Assembly (NCBI GenBank): GCA_017854585.1
Contig: JAFMHK010000001.1
Span: 211,069 to 275,068 of the forward strand
Source: Paracoccaceae bacterium
GTDB taxonomy: Bacteria > Pseudomonadota > Alphaproteobacteria > Rhodobacterales > Rhodobacteraceae
Direction: 5' to 3'
Length of the DNA: 64,000 nt
In this document: piece by piece, positions 9,011-17,351 of the stretch
Position numbering within the stretch: the stretch's first letter is position 1
How the letters are laid out: the number at the start of each line of letters is the position of its first letter
Translations under genes and position numbers: made by a program
Notes under the pieces: generated by a model
What the model was told of the DNA's origin: nothing
The model's database searches: none
The model's input: the letters and a program-made list of their open reading frames with translations, nothing else

Positions 9011-9616
9011 ATGGATAAGTTCACCAAACTGACGGGCATTGCGGCCCCCATGCCGCTGATCAACGTCGATACCGACATGATCATCCCCAAGCAGTTTCTG
9101 AAGACCATCAAGCGCTCTGGATTGGGCGTGAACCTGTTCGATGAAATGCGTTATGACGACGATGGCAATGAGATTGCCGATTTTGTCCTGAACAAGCCCG
9201 CGTATCGCGGCGCGCAGATTCTGGTTGCCGGCGACAATTTCGGCTGCGGTTCGTCCCGCGAACATGCGCCTTGGGCTTTGTTGGATTTCGGCATTCGCTG
9301 TGTGATTTCCACGTCGTTCGCCGACATTTTCTTCAATAACTGCTTCAAGAACGGCATTCTGCCGATCGTTCTGCCGCAAGAAGACGTCGACAAGCTGATG
9401 GATGATGCGCAGCGCGGGGCCAACGCGGTCATCAGCGTCGATCTGGAAAGCCAGACCATCACCGGCCCCGATGGCGGTTCGATCACCTTCGAGGTGGACG
9501 CCTTTCGCAAGCATTGCCTGTTGAACGGCATTGATGACATTGGTCTGACCCTTGAAAAGGCAACGGCCATCGACAGCTTCGAGACGTCGGCGGCGCAATC
9601 CCGGCCTTGGGTCTGA
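9011..9616 (+). CDS. leuD: 3-isopropylmalate dehydratase small subunit
   Basis: Small subunit (201 residues) of isopropylmalate isomerase; it forms the swivel domain that completes the active site of LeuC. Family hallmarks are [16 protein letters not shown] near the N-terminus and [17 protein letters not shown] in the middle. The start is well supported by AGGAGGGG 10 nt upstream. A strong hairpin terminator follows 45 bp after the stop. Its large subunit leuC lies 4.2 kb upstream rather than adjacent. Confidence 0.97.
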   Translation: MDKFTKLTGIAAPMPLINVDTDMIIPKQFLKTIKRSGLGVNLFDEMRYDDDGNEIADFVLNKPAYRGAQILVAGDNFGCGSSREHAPWALLDFGIRCVISTSFADIFFNNCFKNGILPIVLPQEDVDKLMDDAQRGANAVISVDLESQTITGPDGGSITFEVDAFRKHCLLNGIDDIGLTLEKATAIDSFETSAAQSRPWV

Positions 9617-9661
9617 CGCGACCCATCCGACCATTTCCCAAGTGATGCATTCAAGCGACAG

Positions 9662-9686
9662 TCAGCCGGGCAAACTGCCCGGCTGA
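9662..9686 (+). terminator. Hairpin downstream of leuD
   Basis: TCAGCCGGGCA (9662-9672), loop AAC, TGCCCGGCTGA (9676-9686): a perfect 11-bp stem followed by TTCATGTTG. The GC-rich stem and position after leuD support a terminator, although the downstream T tract is weak. Confidence 0.75.
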
Positions 9687-9766
9687 TTCATGTTGCCGGA
9701 TCAAAGCCTTGCCTGACCACATGAAACTGGGCAAGATTGTGGCAAATGTGGCAGCTCCAAGCCTAA

Positions 9767-10675
9767 ATGGGGCAAAATAATGGAATAAGGGGTCGGCATG
9801 AACTGATCCCATCCAGTTTGAGGATCGAGGCAGTGGTTTCGCAGTTCATCGGCGCCGTTTTGCGGGCTGTCGTGGTGTTGATCGTTATCGCCACTCCAGC
9901 GTTGCTAATCCCCGGGGCAGACCCCGAATCCGCACAGGTTGTGACACTTGTGGGACTTATCACCGCTATTTTCGTCGCGGTCGAATATAACGCCTCCTAT
10001 CCTGCCTTGATCGAATTTCGTGACGCGCCGCCCTTCAACCGGGTGCGCATCATCGCGGCCTTTCTGACATTGTTTGGGCTGAGCGTGATCATGACGGCTG
10101 CGGGTTCTCAATCAACCTTGGCGCTGGTGCTGACGGCGCTTGGGCTGCTGGTGGGTCGGGCGCTGGAGTTCCCTTACAGTCCCCTGACACTGGTGTTGGA
10201 AACGCTACCAGAGGGAACCGACATCATGCTGGTTACCAAGATTCAGATCATGGCTGGCCTTGCCTGTTTCATCAGCCTGTTGTCGTTGTGTATTTTTGCG
10301 ATCCTGATCCGGCTGCAACACTGGCCGAACCGCGGATCGGCCTTCAACGTCTGGATCAACCTGCCAACCTTTGACCCAACGACGGGCGGCGATGTGGTCA
10401 CACGGTTAATCAGAGACAGCCGCGTTAACGTTATCTTAGGGTTAACCCTGCCATTCATTCTTCCGGCGATGTTGGTGCTGACGGCCAACCATTTCGAAGT
10501 GTCGATCACCACGTCTCCGCAAACACTGGTTTGGTCGATCACACTATGGATGTTCCTTCCCCTCAGCCTTTTCATGCGCGGTCTGGCGATGGGGCGGATT
10601 GCGGACATGATCCGCGCCCGGCGCGCAAGGCTGGTTGCTGGGTTGGACCACGACAGGCAGGCATCGCTGGCCTGA
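9767..10675 (+). CDS. Unknown membrane protein
   Basis: A protein of up to 302 residues with about seven hydrophobic segments. They include residues 29-49, 57-78, 86-110, 112-128, a long one near 160-185, and two near 225-265. I do not recognise a named family. The ATG at 9767 has no clear ribosome site, so translation could begin later, for example at GTG 9833, just before the first helix. The C-terminus is basic ([10 protein letters not shown]). The next gene overlaps its last 130 bp in another frame, which suggests translational coupling. It sits between leuD and leuB on the same strand. Confidence 0.65.
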   Translation: MGQNNGIRGRHELIPSSLRIEAVVSQFIGAVLRAVVVLIVIATPALLIPGADPESAQVVTLVGLITAIFVAVEYNASYPALIEFRDAPPFNRVRIIAAFLTLFGLSVIMTAAGSQSTLALVLTALGLLVGRALEFPYSPLTLVLETLPEGTDIMLVTKIQIMAGLACFISLLSLCIFAILIRLQHWPNRGSAFNVWINLPTFDPTTGGDVVTRLIRDSRVNVILGLTLPFILPAMLVLTANHFEVSITTSPQTLVWSITLWMFLPLSLFMRGLAMGRIADMIRARRARLVAGLDHDRQASLA

Positions 10676-11688
10676 TCGCACTTGTCACGGGTGGTTCCGC
10701 CACGGCAGACAGCCTACGGCTTGCAAATTTTCATACTGACCTCAGTCGCGCGGGCCCCGGCCTGTTGCTGCGCGACATGTTGGGGGGCGACGATGAACAG
10801 GTCGCCGCAACCGTTGCGGTCATTGCTGCGGCCGACGCCGATATCGTGATGCTGCAGGGGGTCGATTACGACGCAGATGGCGTGGCGTTGGGTGTGCTGC
10901 AGGACCAGTTGGGCCAAGCGGGCGCGCCGTATCCGCACAGCTTTGCCTTGCGCCCCAATACGGGCCGGCCAACGGGTGTTGATCTTGACGGGAACGGCCG
11001 ATTGGGCGAAGCGCGCGATGCCGTGGGCTATGGCACCTTCAACGGACAGGGCGGTATGGCGATCCTGTCGCGCGTGCCGATCGGCTTGGTGCGGGACCAT
11101 TCAGGGTTCCTGTGGCGTGATCTGCCGGAAGGGTCGGCCGCCGAGGTCACGCCGGCCGAAGCGCTTGACCTGCTGCCACTGGCCACGGTTGCCGCATGGG
11201 ATATGCAAATCATTCTTCCATCCGGAGTTTTCCACCTTCTGACGCTGCATGCTACGCCGCCGGTTTTTGATGGGCCCGAGGATCGCAACGGCCTGCGCAA
11301 CGCCGATGAACTGCGGTTTTGGCAACTGCTGCTTGATGGATGGTCGCCCGACGGGGCGCCCTTTGCCGCCGACCGGTTTGCGCTGATCGGGACGCTGAAC
11401 CTTGACCCAAACCGGGGAGAGGGTCGTCGCAGCGCGCTGATGGGTTTGCTGACCCATGCGGCCCTGCAAGACCCGGCGCCGCAGCGTCCCGGCGGCGGCA
11501 TGCAGACCGCCGATTGGCCGGAGCCTACCCCCGGCGACATGCGGGTCGATTACATTTTGCCCGCTGCGGGATTGCGCGTCACCGATAGCGGTGTGATCTG
11601 GCCTTCTGACGACGCCGCCACACCCCCGTTGTCCACGGTGATGGCGGCCTCGGACCATCGGCTGATTTGGGTAGACCTGCAGTTCTAG
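10546..11688 (+). CDS. Endonuclease/exonuclease/phosphatase-family protein, start uncertain
   Basis: An exported-looking member of the endonuclease/exonuclease/phosphatase superfamily. From [14 protein letters not shown] (codons near 10708) onward it follows the fold, with [43 protein letters not shown] (catalytic N-x-D type) and the terminal [11 protein letters not shown] hydrophobic stretch [13 protein letters not shown] just before this looks like the end of a signal peptide. The start is odd: the only in-frame ATG or TTG codons near are 10546 and 10531, deep inside the preceding gene, giving about 50 residues with no typical signal n-region. CTG at 10672, overlapping the upstream TGA, is the other option. 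Substrate (DNA, phospholipid or phosphate ester) unknown. Confidence 0.75.
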   Translation: MDVPSPQPFHARSGDGADCGHDPRPARKAGCWVGPRQAGIAGLIALVTGGSATADSLRLANFHTDLSRAGPGLLLRDMLGGDDEQVAATVAVIAAADADIVMLQGVDYDADGVALGVLQDQLGQAGAPYPHSFALRPNTGRPTGVDLDGNGRLGEARDAVGYGTFNGQGGMAILSRVPIGLVRDHSGFLWRDLPEGSAAEVTPAEALDLLPLATVAAWDMQIILPSGVFHLLTLHATPPVFDGPEDRNGLRNADELRFWQLLLDGWSPDGAPFAADRFALIGTLNLDPNRGEGRRSALMGLLTHAALQDPAPQRPGGGMQTADWPEPTPGDMRVDYILPAAGLRVTDSGVIWPSDDAATPPLSTVMAASDHRLIWVDLQF

Positions 11689-11848
11689 CAGACGCAGCGC
11701 CTTGATATCGGGCCCGTCGCCACACGTCACGCATCGCTTATGGGTTGGAAGTCTTGGTGCAGATGTTCATCTGCGGTCGTTTCTTGAACTTTCCCAGCGC
11801 AGAATGTACCGCCATTGGCAACGCAACCTTGCCAAGGATACCAGCCAG

Positions 11849-12952
11849 ATGACCAACCCCTCCCTCTTGATCCTGCCGGGCGACGGCATTGGCCCCGAAG
11901 TCATGGCCGAAGTGCGCAAAGTTATCGATTGGTATGGCACCCGTGGGGTTACCTTCGACGTGTCCGAGGATCTGGTCGGGGGAGCAGCCTATGATGTGCA
12001 TGGCACACCATTGCATGATGACACGATGGCCAAGGCGCAAGAAGTTGACGCCGTGTTGTTGGGCGCTGTCGGCGGGCCCAAATACGATGTTCTGGATTTC
12101 AGTGTAAAGCCGGAGCGCGGGTTGCTTCGCCTGCGCAAGGAAATGGACCTGTTCGCCAACCTGCGCCCGGCGCAATGCTTTGACGCGCTGGCGGATTTCT
12201 CATCGCTGAAGAAGGACGTGGTGGCCGGTCTCGACATCATGATCATCCGCGAGTTGACCTCGGGCGTTTATTTCGGCGAACCGCGCGGCATCCACCGCGA
12301 AGGCAACGAGCGCGTGGGTATCAACACCCAGCGTTACACCGAATCCGAGATTGCCCGTGTCGCCCGGGCGGCGTTTGAACTGGCGCGCAAGCGGGGCAAC
12401 AAGGTCTGCTCGATGGAGAAGGCCAACGTGATGGAATCGGGCATCTTGTGGCGGGATGTCGTGACCGAAGTGCACGCGGCGGAATACCCCGACGTGGAAC
12501 TGAGCCATATGTATGCAGACGCCGGGGCCATGCAGTTGACCCGCTGGCCCAAACAGTTCGACGTCATCGTGACAGACAACCTGTTTGGCGATCTGCTGTC
12601 CGATCTGGCCGCGATGTTGACCGGATCGCTTGGGATGTTGCCGTCGGCATCGTTGGGCTTGCCAATGGCCAATGGGCGGCCCAAGGCGCTTTATGAACCG
12701 GTGCACGGATCGGCACCCGATATTGCCGGGCAGGGCAAGGCAAATCCGATCGCCTGCATTCTCAGCTTTGCGATGGCCTTGCGCTATTCCTTTGATATGG
12801 GCGCCGAAGCCACGCGTCTGGAAAAAGCGGTTGAGGACGTGTTGGCGGACGGATTGCGGACAGCCGATTTGCTGGGTGAGGAGGGCGTCACACCTGTGAG
12901 CACAGCCGCCATGGGCGATGCGATTGTGGCGAAACTTTCGGCATCGGTGTGA
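11849..12952 (+). CDS. leuB: 3-isopropylmalate dehydrogenase
   Basis: A 367-residue NAD-dependent beta-decarboxylating dehydrogenase that oxidises 3-isopropylmalate in leucine synthesis. Family features: [13 protein letters not shown] at the N-terminus, the substrate-binding [15 protein letters not shown] segment, [13 protein letters not shown], the metal site [14 protein letters not shown], and [18 protein letters not shown] for NAD binding. The ATG at 11849 agrees with the usual start ([11 protein letters not shown]); GCCAAGGATACC provides a ribosome site. It ends in a textbook terminator 20 bp downstream. Confidence 0.97.
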   Translation: MTNPSLLILPGDGIGPEVMAEVRKVIDWYGTRGVTFDVSEDLVGGAAYDVHGTPLHDDTMAKAQEVDAVLLGAVGGPKYDVLDFSVKPERGLLRLRKEMDLFANLRPAQCFDALADFSSLKKDVVAGLDIMIIRELTSGVYFGEPRGIHREGNERVGINTQRYTESEIARVARAAFELARKRGNKVCSMEKANVMESGILWRDVVTEVHAAEYPDVELSHMYADAGAMQLTRWPKQFDVIVTDNLFGDLLSDLAAMLTGSLGMLPSASLGLPMANGRPKALYEPVHGSAPDIAGQGKANPIACILSFAMALRYSFDMGAEATRLEKAVEDVLADGLRTADLLGEEGVTPVSTAAMGDAIVAKLSASV

Positions 12953-12971
12953 TCCAAAGCTGCTTTGAACG

Positions 12972-12998
12972 AAAACCCGGCCTTTATGGCCGGGTTTT
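12972..12998 (+). terminator. Intrinsic terminator of leuB
   Basis: AAAACCCGGCC (12972-12982), loop TTTAT, GGCCGGGTTTT (12988-12998). The 11-bp perfect stem ends in a T run, and its mirrored A run would make it work on both strands. Confidence 0.88.
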
Positions 12999-13037
12999 GC
13001 GTTGCAAGTTGCGCTTAAACCGGGCCAGAACGCTGAT

Positions 13038-14027
13038 ATGACTGGGAACACCAATTTGCGTGGCGTGATATTCGCGCTGGTGGCTTTTGCCGTCTTTGCC
13101 ACCCATGACGTGGTGATCAAATATCTGGGTGGCAGTTATTCCCCGTTCCAGATTGTGTTTTTCAGTGTGCTGTTCGGCTTTCCGTTCATTACCTTCCTGC
13201 TGATGCGCGACGCGACCGAGGGAAACCTCATTCCCCGCCACCCATGGTGGACCATGGCGCGCACCGTTGCGTCTGTCGTGACGGGTGTCTGTGCCTTCTA
13301 TGCGTTTTCCACCCTTCCGCTGACCCAGACCTACGCGATCTTGTTTGCCGGACCTTTGGTGATCACGGTGCTGTCGATCCCCATTCTGGGCGAAACAGTG
13401 GGTTGGCGTCGCGGCTTGGCGGTGCTGGTCGGGTTGGGTGGTGTGATGGTGGTGCTGCAGCCCGGAGCGGAAGCACTGGAACTGGGCCATATCGCGGCTC
13501 TTGTGGCGGCGTTCACCGGCGGCTTTGCCTCGATCGTGGTCCGCAAGATCGGGCGGGAGGAACGGTCCGCGACGCTTATCCTTTATCCGATGATGGCCAA
13601 TTTCGTGGTGATGGGGGCCGCGCTGCCGTTTGTTTACGAACCCATGCCCATGGTGGACATCGCGGCATCTGCCGTTGTTGCGGCGATGGCGCTGGTTGGC
13701 ACATCTTGCCTGATTTATGCGTATCGGTTCGGGCAGGCGGTGATCGTGGCGCCGATGCAGTATTCGCAGATCATATGGGCCGCCTTTTTCGGCTTTATCT
13801 TTTTTGACGAGGATTTTGACATGGCCACCCTGATCGGGTCGGCGATCATTATCGCGTCTGGTATATACATCGTGCTGCGCGAAGATCGCGGCGGCAGGTC
13901 ATCCACCACGCCGGTGTTGCGAACCCGGTCGCGCACCGGGATGCAAGATGGCCCCCGTGTCAGCAATTTTCTGGCGGATCATTTGCGCGGTCCGCAAGGC
14001 GCGGCACAAAAGGCCGCCGAGAAATAG
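13038..14027 (+). CDS. EamA/DMT-superfamily permease
   Basis: A 329-residue membrane protein of the drug/metabolite transporter superfamily with two tandem EamA domains of about five helices each (roughly residues 5-140 and 150-285). The first starts LRGVIFALVAFAVFATHDVVIKY. The hydrophilic C-terminal tail (about residues 286-329) is rich in Arg/Ala. It probably exports or imports a small metabolite; substrate unknown. The ATG at 13038 begins just ahead of the first helix; a TTG at 13002 would start inside the leuB terminator region and is unlikely. It stands alone between the leuB terminator and tRNA-Pro. Confidence 0.85.
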   Translation: MTGNTNLRGVIFALVAFAVFATHDVVIKYLGGSYSPFQIVFFSVLFGFPFITFLLMRDATEGNLIPRHPWWTMARTVASVVTGVCAFYAFSTLPLTQTYAILFAGPLVITVLSIPILGETVGWRRGLAVLVGLGGVMVVLQPGAEALELGHIAALVAAFTGGFASIVVRKIGREERSATLILYPMMANFVVMGAALPFVYEPMPMVDIAASAVVAAMALVGTSCLIYAYRFGQAVIVAPMQYSQIIWAAFFGFIFFDEDFDMATLIGSAIIIASGIYIVLREDRGGRSSTTPVLRTRSRTGMQDGPRVSNFLADHLRGPQGAAQKAAEK

Positions 14028-14151
14028 GTCACAGGGACCTGCAGTTTTCCGATGTCTGGCGGTCTGTTTCCCATGTGGTAGGGCTTGGCCCGTCACCGCG
14101 CAGACCCCCCTTGCATTGCCCTGCAAGCCCCGCTATCCCGCCGGTCACGGT

Positions 14152-14228
14152 CGGGCTGTAGCGCAGCCTGGTAGCGCACCTGCTTCGGGAGCAGGGGGTC
14201 GGAGGTTCGAATCCTCTCAGCCCGACCA
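14152..14228 (+). tRNA. tRNA-Pro (anticodon CGG)
   Basis: A 77-nt cloverleaf. Acceptor CGGGCTG pairs with CAGCCCG, followed by discriminator A and an encoded CCA. The D arm is GCGCAGCCTGGTAGCGC. The anticodon arm CCTGC-TTCGGGA-GCAGG gives anticodon CGG, reading CCG. The T arm contains GGTTCGAATCC. No duplicated 3' end that would mark an integrated element was seen in the window. Confidence 0.97.
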
Positions 14229-14585
14229 GTTCTTTACCTTATGATGCAGTCCGTCGGTTGTCGCCTCTTGGGGCGGGCCATGCCGTTGGGTGCCATGCCG
14301 AAACATCTTCAGGGCAACGCCCGCCGGGACCCAAGGATCAAGCACCCAACCCGGAGTGACCGTTTCCCCACAGCGGCCGAAGGCCGCGTTCCGGAACGGT
14401 TTGACAATTCAGGAACGGTCGGCTAGCCCCGCATCAGGCTTTCGACGCCTGCCGCCCGCTGACATATCTGTCTTGGTGAAGTTCGGAGCACGACAGACTT
14501 TGTAATCCTCCACGCCCATCGCGCGGATGGTAACGCGGGTACCCGTCCTAATCTTGCGCGATGCTTGCACGAGGAGTACGGGGCC
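14229..14585. other. 357-bp stretch without a recognised gene
   Basis: Between tRNA-Pro and the MATE gene I find no credible protein. It contains a GCGGCC-GAA-GGCCGC hairpin (14373-14387) running into the palindrome CGTTCCGGAACG (14387-14398). A consensus-like -35 TTGACA follows at 14401-14406, with a poor -10 (TAGCCC) 17 nt on, which could serve the MATE gene. No known riboswitch consensus was recognised. Confidence 0.4.
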
Positions 14586-15977
14586 ATGTCCATAACCCCA
14601 GTCAATACGTTTCTTCACCGGCCGTTGCGGTCCGTCTACGCCAAAACCGCGCTTCCCATCATTTTCGTCATGGGCATGAGCGGGCTGCTTTCAGTCGCGG
14701 ACGCGCTTTTCCTTGGCCGTTATGTCGGGCCGGGTGCGCTGGCGGCAGTCACATTGGTCTTCCCGTTCTACATGGTCATCGTCGCGATTTCGACGCTGGT
14801 ATCCAGCGGCATGTCCAGCCTTCTTGCAAGGCACCTTGGCGGCGGTCATCTCGATCGGGCGCGCGCGGTCTTTGTCGGCGCACATGGTCTGGCATTGGTG
14901 GTCGGACTGTCGCTTATCTTGTTGTTCGCGCTGACGGGACGCGCGGCCACGACCTTGCTTGCCGGAGGCAATGGCGATCTGGCGCAGATGGGGTTTGTCT
15001 ATTTGCGGATCATGGTGGTTTTCTCGCCGCTGATGTTTGTCTTATCCGTCAATTCCGACGCGTTGCGGAACGAGGGTCGCGTCGGCTTCATGGCTGCGAT
15101 GAGCCTTCTGGTGTCATTGGCCAATATCGGGTTCAACTATGTGCTGATTGCGATGTTGGACATGGGTGTGGCGGGATCCGCCTATGGCACCGTACTTGCC
15201 CAGGCGCTTGCGATTGGGATTATCTTGCTTTTCCGGGTGCGAGGCAGGACCAAGCTGCGCCTTGATGCGTTGCTGCAGCATCGGATGACGCACGGATGGG
15301 GTCGCATCCTTGCGCTTGGCGCGCCTCAAAGCCTGAATTTCATCGGGTTGGCCCTTGGCACCGCCGCAGCCATCGCCGCCTTGCAGATCGTTGAAAGCAC
15401 GCGATATGACGTCACGATTTCGGCCTACGGGATTATTACGCGCGTAATGACCTTTGCCTTCCTGCCGTTGTTGGGCCTGTCCCATGCCATGCAGACCATC
15501 GTCGGCAACAACTTTGGTGCCGGCCAATGGCGGCGTTCGAACGACAGCATGGCATTCGCCGTCGTGGCGGCGTTTCTTTACTGCGCCAGTGTTCAGGTTT
15601 TGACGGCGGTCTTCGCGATGCAGATCGGGCAGGCTTTTGTTGATGATCCCGATGTCGTGGCCGAGGTCGCGCGCATCTTGCCGGTGATGACTGCCGTCTT
15701 TTTTCTGTCGGGCCCGCTGATGATGATTGCGACCTATTTTCAGGCAACGGGCGACGCCACCCGCGCCGCCATTCTGGGCCTTTCGAAACCGTACTTCTTC
15801 TTGATTCCGATGATCTTCGTCTTGATGTTCACGATAGGAGAGATCGGCATCTGGGCGGCGGGACCAGTCGCCGAAGGGATGCTGCTGATCCTGACCATCC
15901 TCGTTCTTGCGCGAAGGGCGCGTCAGGGATCGCTGCGGTGGGGCCTTTTCCACGCAACCGCGGAGGCAAGATCATGA
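14586..15977 (+). CDS. MATE-family efflux transporter
   Basis: A 463-residue membrane protein with about 12 helices in two MatE domains (roughly residues 10-170 and 230-395). The family-typical opening PLRSVYAKTALPIIFVMG leads into GLLSVADALFLGRYVGPGALAAV. It would export cationic drugs or metabolites using Na+ or H+ gradients. The ATG at 14586 has GAGGAG 9 nt upstream; a TTG at 14565 is less likely. The stop overlaps the next gene's start (ATGA), so the two are probably translated together. Confidence 0.88.
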   Translation: MSITPVNTFLHRPLRSVYAKTALPIIFVMGMSGLLSVADALFLGRYVGPGALAAVTLVFPFYMVIVAISTLVSSGMSSLLARHLGGGHLDRARAVFVGAHGLALVVGLSLILLFALTGRAATTLLAGGNGDLAQMGFVYLRIMVVFSPLMFVLSVNSDALRNEGRVGFMAAMSLLVSLANIGFNYVLIAMLDMGVAGSAYGTVLAQALAIGIILLFRVRGRTKLRLDALLQHRMTHGWGRILALGAPQSLNFIGLALGTAAAIAALQIVESTRYDVTISAYGIITRVMTFAFLPLLGLSHAMQTIVGNNFGAGQWRRSNDSMAFAVVAAFLYCASVQVLTAVFAMQIGQAFVDDPDVVAEVARILPVMTAVFFLSGPLMMIATYFQATGDATRAAILGLSKPYFFLIPMIFVLMFTIGEIGIWAAGPVAEGMLLILTILVLARRARQGSLRWGLFHATAEARS

Positions 15978-16405
15978 CCAAGGCGAACCCGACGGCTGCC
16001 GAGGCCAAGGCACAGGCACGAAACCTGCGGGAACAACTGGCCACGCAGGGCACGAAAATCGGCCACGCCAAGGCGCTTGAGCTTGTGGCGCATCAACACG
16101 GCTTTCGCGACTGGAACACCTTCCATGCGCAAATCGGCAATCGCGCGCCGGAAAACTGGACACCCGGGGGAAGGGTGCGGGGCACCTATCTGTCGCAACC
16201 CTTTGAGGCCACGGTCCTTACCATTGAGGCGACGCGTCCGGGTTGGTTTCGCCTGACGCTTGATCTTGACCATGCGGTGGACGTCGTGACCTTCGAGAGC
16301 TTCTCGAATTTCCGAAAGCGCATCAGCCTTGCGGTCGGTCCCGAAGGTCTGTCGCATGAACGGACATCCGATGGGGTGCCACACCTGATGATTGAGCTTG
16401 AATAA
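15974..16405 (+). CDS. Small glyoxalase-superfamily-like protein
   Basis: A 143-residue soluble protein. The first half (TAAEAKAQARNLREQLATQG, then HAKALELVAHQHGFRDWNTF) is the helical motif of a small glyoxalase-related domain family frequent in alphaproteobacteria. The second half (residues about 60-140) is beta-rich. It starts within the stop codon of the MATE gene (ATGA overlap). No metal-site residues of true glyoxalase I can be assigned with confidence, so enzymatic activity is unknown. Coupling to an exporter suggests a role in handling a toxic small molecule, but that is inference. Confidence 0.6.
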   Translation: MTKANPTAAEAKAQARNLREQLATQGTKIGHAKALELVAHQHGFRDWNTFHAQIGNRAPENWTPGGRVRGTYLSQPFEATVLTIEATRPGWFRLTLDLDHAVDVVTFESFSNFRKRISLAVGPEGLSHERTSDGVPHLMIELE

Positions 16406-16445
16406 CAAAAAACGGTCGCGGCCCCTTTTGGGTGCCACGACCGTT
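16405..16445 (-). terminator. Intrinsic terminator of the hyu operon (minus strand)
   Basis: Stem AACGGTCG (16411-16418) with CGACCGTT (16438-16445), extended inside by GGCCCC/GGG-T-GCC around loop TTTT. On the minus strand the stem is followed directly by a run of T (the A run at 16407-16412 on the plus strand), the classic layout for ending the operon that reads leftward. It also lies just after the glyoxalase-like gene on the plus strand. Confidence 0.8.
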
Positions 16446-16514
16446 CCGTCCTCGTCCGTGTCGGCGCGAAATCCTCCGGGCTAACCAAGTCCGCCCTCTG
16501 CCGATGGCCGTGTT

Positions 16515-17351
16515 TCAGACCTCTTTCTTTTCAGTCACGATGTTCATCTGAGCCAACCCGCTTTCGCCGATCTTGACTGCGGCGAAGGGGCCACCGTGGA
16601 ACATCTGTGCGGGATCGGTCGGATCGGCGGGCGGTGCCTCGGCAAGGATTTTTTCGGCGAACACCTCGGCGTTGTCTTGTGGACGATAGCCCAGATAAGC
16701 GGCCCCGGAATTGTCGACCGGGCAGCGGTCGTTGTTGGAGACGCCGTAGATCACGCTGAAGCCCACGGTGGGCGTGTCGATTGCGCGGGTCACAAGCTGA
16801 ATGAGATCAGGGTATGAAAGCCACGAGCCAAGCGCCCGTGGGTTGGTGACGTTTGAGGCCGACAAGATGCGCAGGTGAACGGATTCAAGCCCGCGTTTGT
16901 CCCAATACATCTTGCCCATATCTTCGGTAAAGCACTTGGCCAGCCCATAGAATCCGTCGGGCCGGTGATCAGCATCAATACCAATGGCGGTCTGCTTTGG
17001 TTGCATCCCGACTGCATGGATGGAGCTGGCGTAGACGATGCGCCGCACGCCTGCGCGATACCCTGATTCCCAGATATTGTAGGAGCCGATGAAATTCGGC
17101 CCGAGCAATTTTTCGAACGGGCCTTCATCCACGAAGGCCCCGAAATGCACGACCATGTCGGCGCCATCCATCAAGGGCGCGATCTGGTCCATCTCGGCCA
17201 GATCGGCCTTAACGTAGCTTTCACCATCGTAAAGCGTGCCGATATCGTCGGCAATGTCGGTCGACAGCAGCGATTCGCACATCTTGGACAGAGGTTCCCG
17301 CAGGTGAGAACCAAGGTTACCAGCGGCACCGGTGAGGACGATTTTTTTCAT
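16515..17351 (-). CDS. Uronate-dehydrogenase-like NAD-dependent SDR
   Basis: A 278-residue extended short-chain dehydrogenase. The Rossmann motif is TGAAGNLGSHLR, the active-site tyrosine/lysine are in FYGLAKCF (YxxxK), and the catalytic Ser precedes in VYASSIHAVG. Overall pattern and length match bacterial uronate dehydrogenase, which oxidises galacturonate or glucuronate to the aldarolactone, including the late FSVIYGVSNNDRCPVDNS block. It is the last gene of the hyu operon; its ATG overlaps the stop of the FAD oxidoreductase (ATGA). Because its neighbours act on amide or amine substrates, the true substrate could be different from uronates. Confidence 0.75.
   Translation of the reverse strand: MKKIVLTGAAGNLGSHLREPLSKMCESLLSTDIADDIGTLYDGESYVKADLAEMDQIAPLMDGADMVVHFGAFVDEGPFEKLLGPNFIGSYNIWESGYRAGVRRIVYASSIHAVGMQPKQTAIGIDADHRPDGFYGLAKCFTEDMGKMYWDKRGLESVHLRILSASNVTNPRALGSWLSYPDLIQLVTRAIDTPTVGFSVIYGVSNNDRCPVDNSGAAYLGYRPQDNAEVFAEKILAEAPPADPTDPAQMFHGGPFAAVKIGESGLAQMNIVTEKKEV

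Noticed and set aside
14152..14228. tRNA-Pro as an integration site for a genomic island
   Set aside because: No repeat of its 3' end, no integrase and no foreign-looking block found in the window.
14229..14585. Riboswitch (guanidine or similar) before the MATE gene
   Set aside because: No known consensus motif could be matched by eye; only short hairpins are seen.
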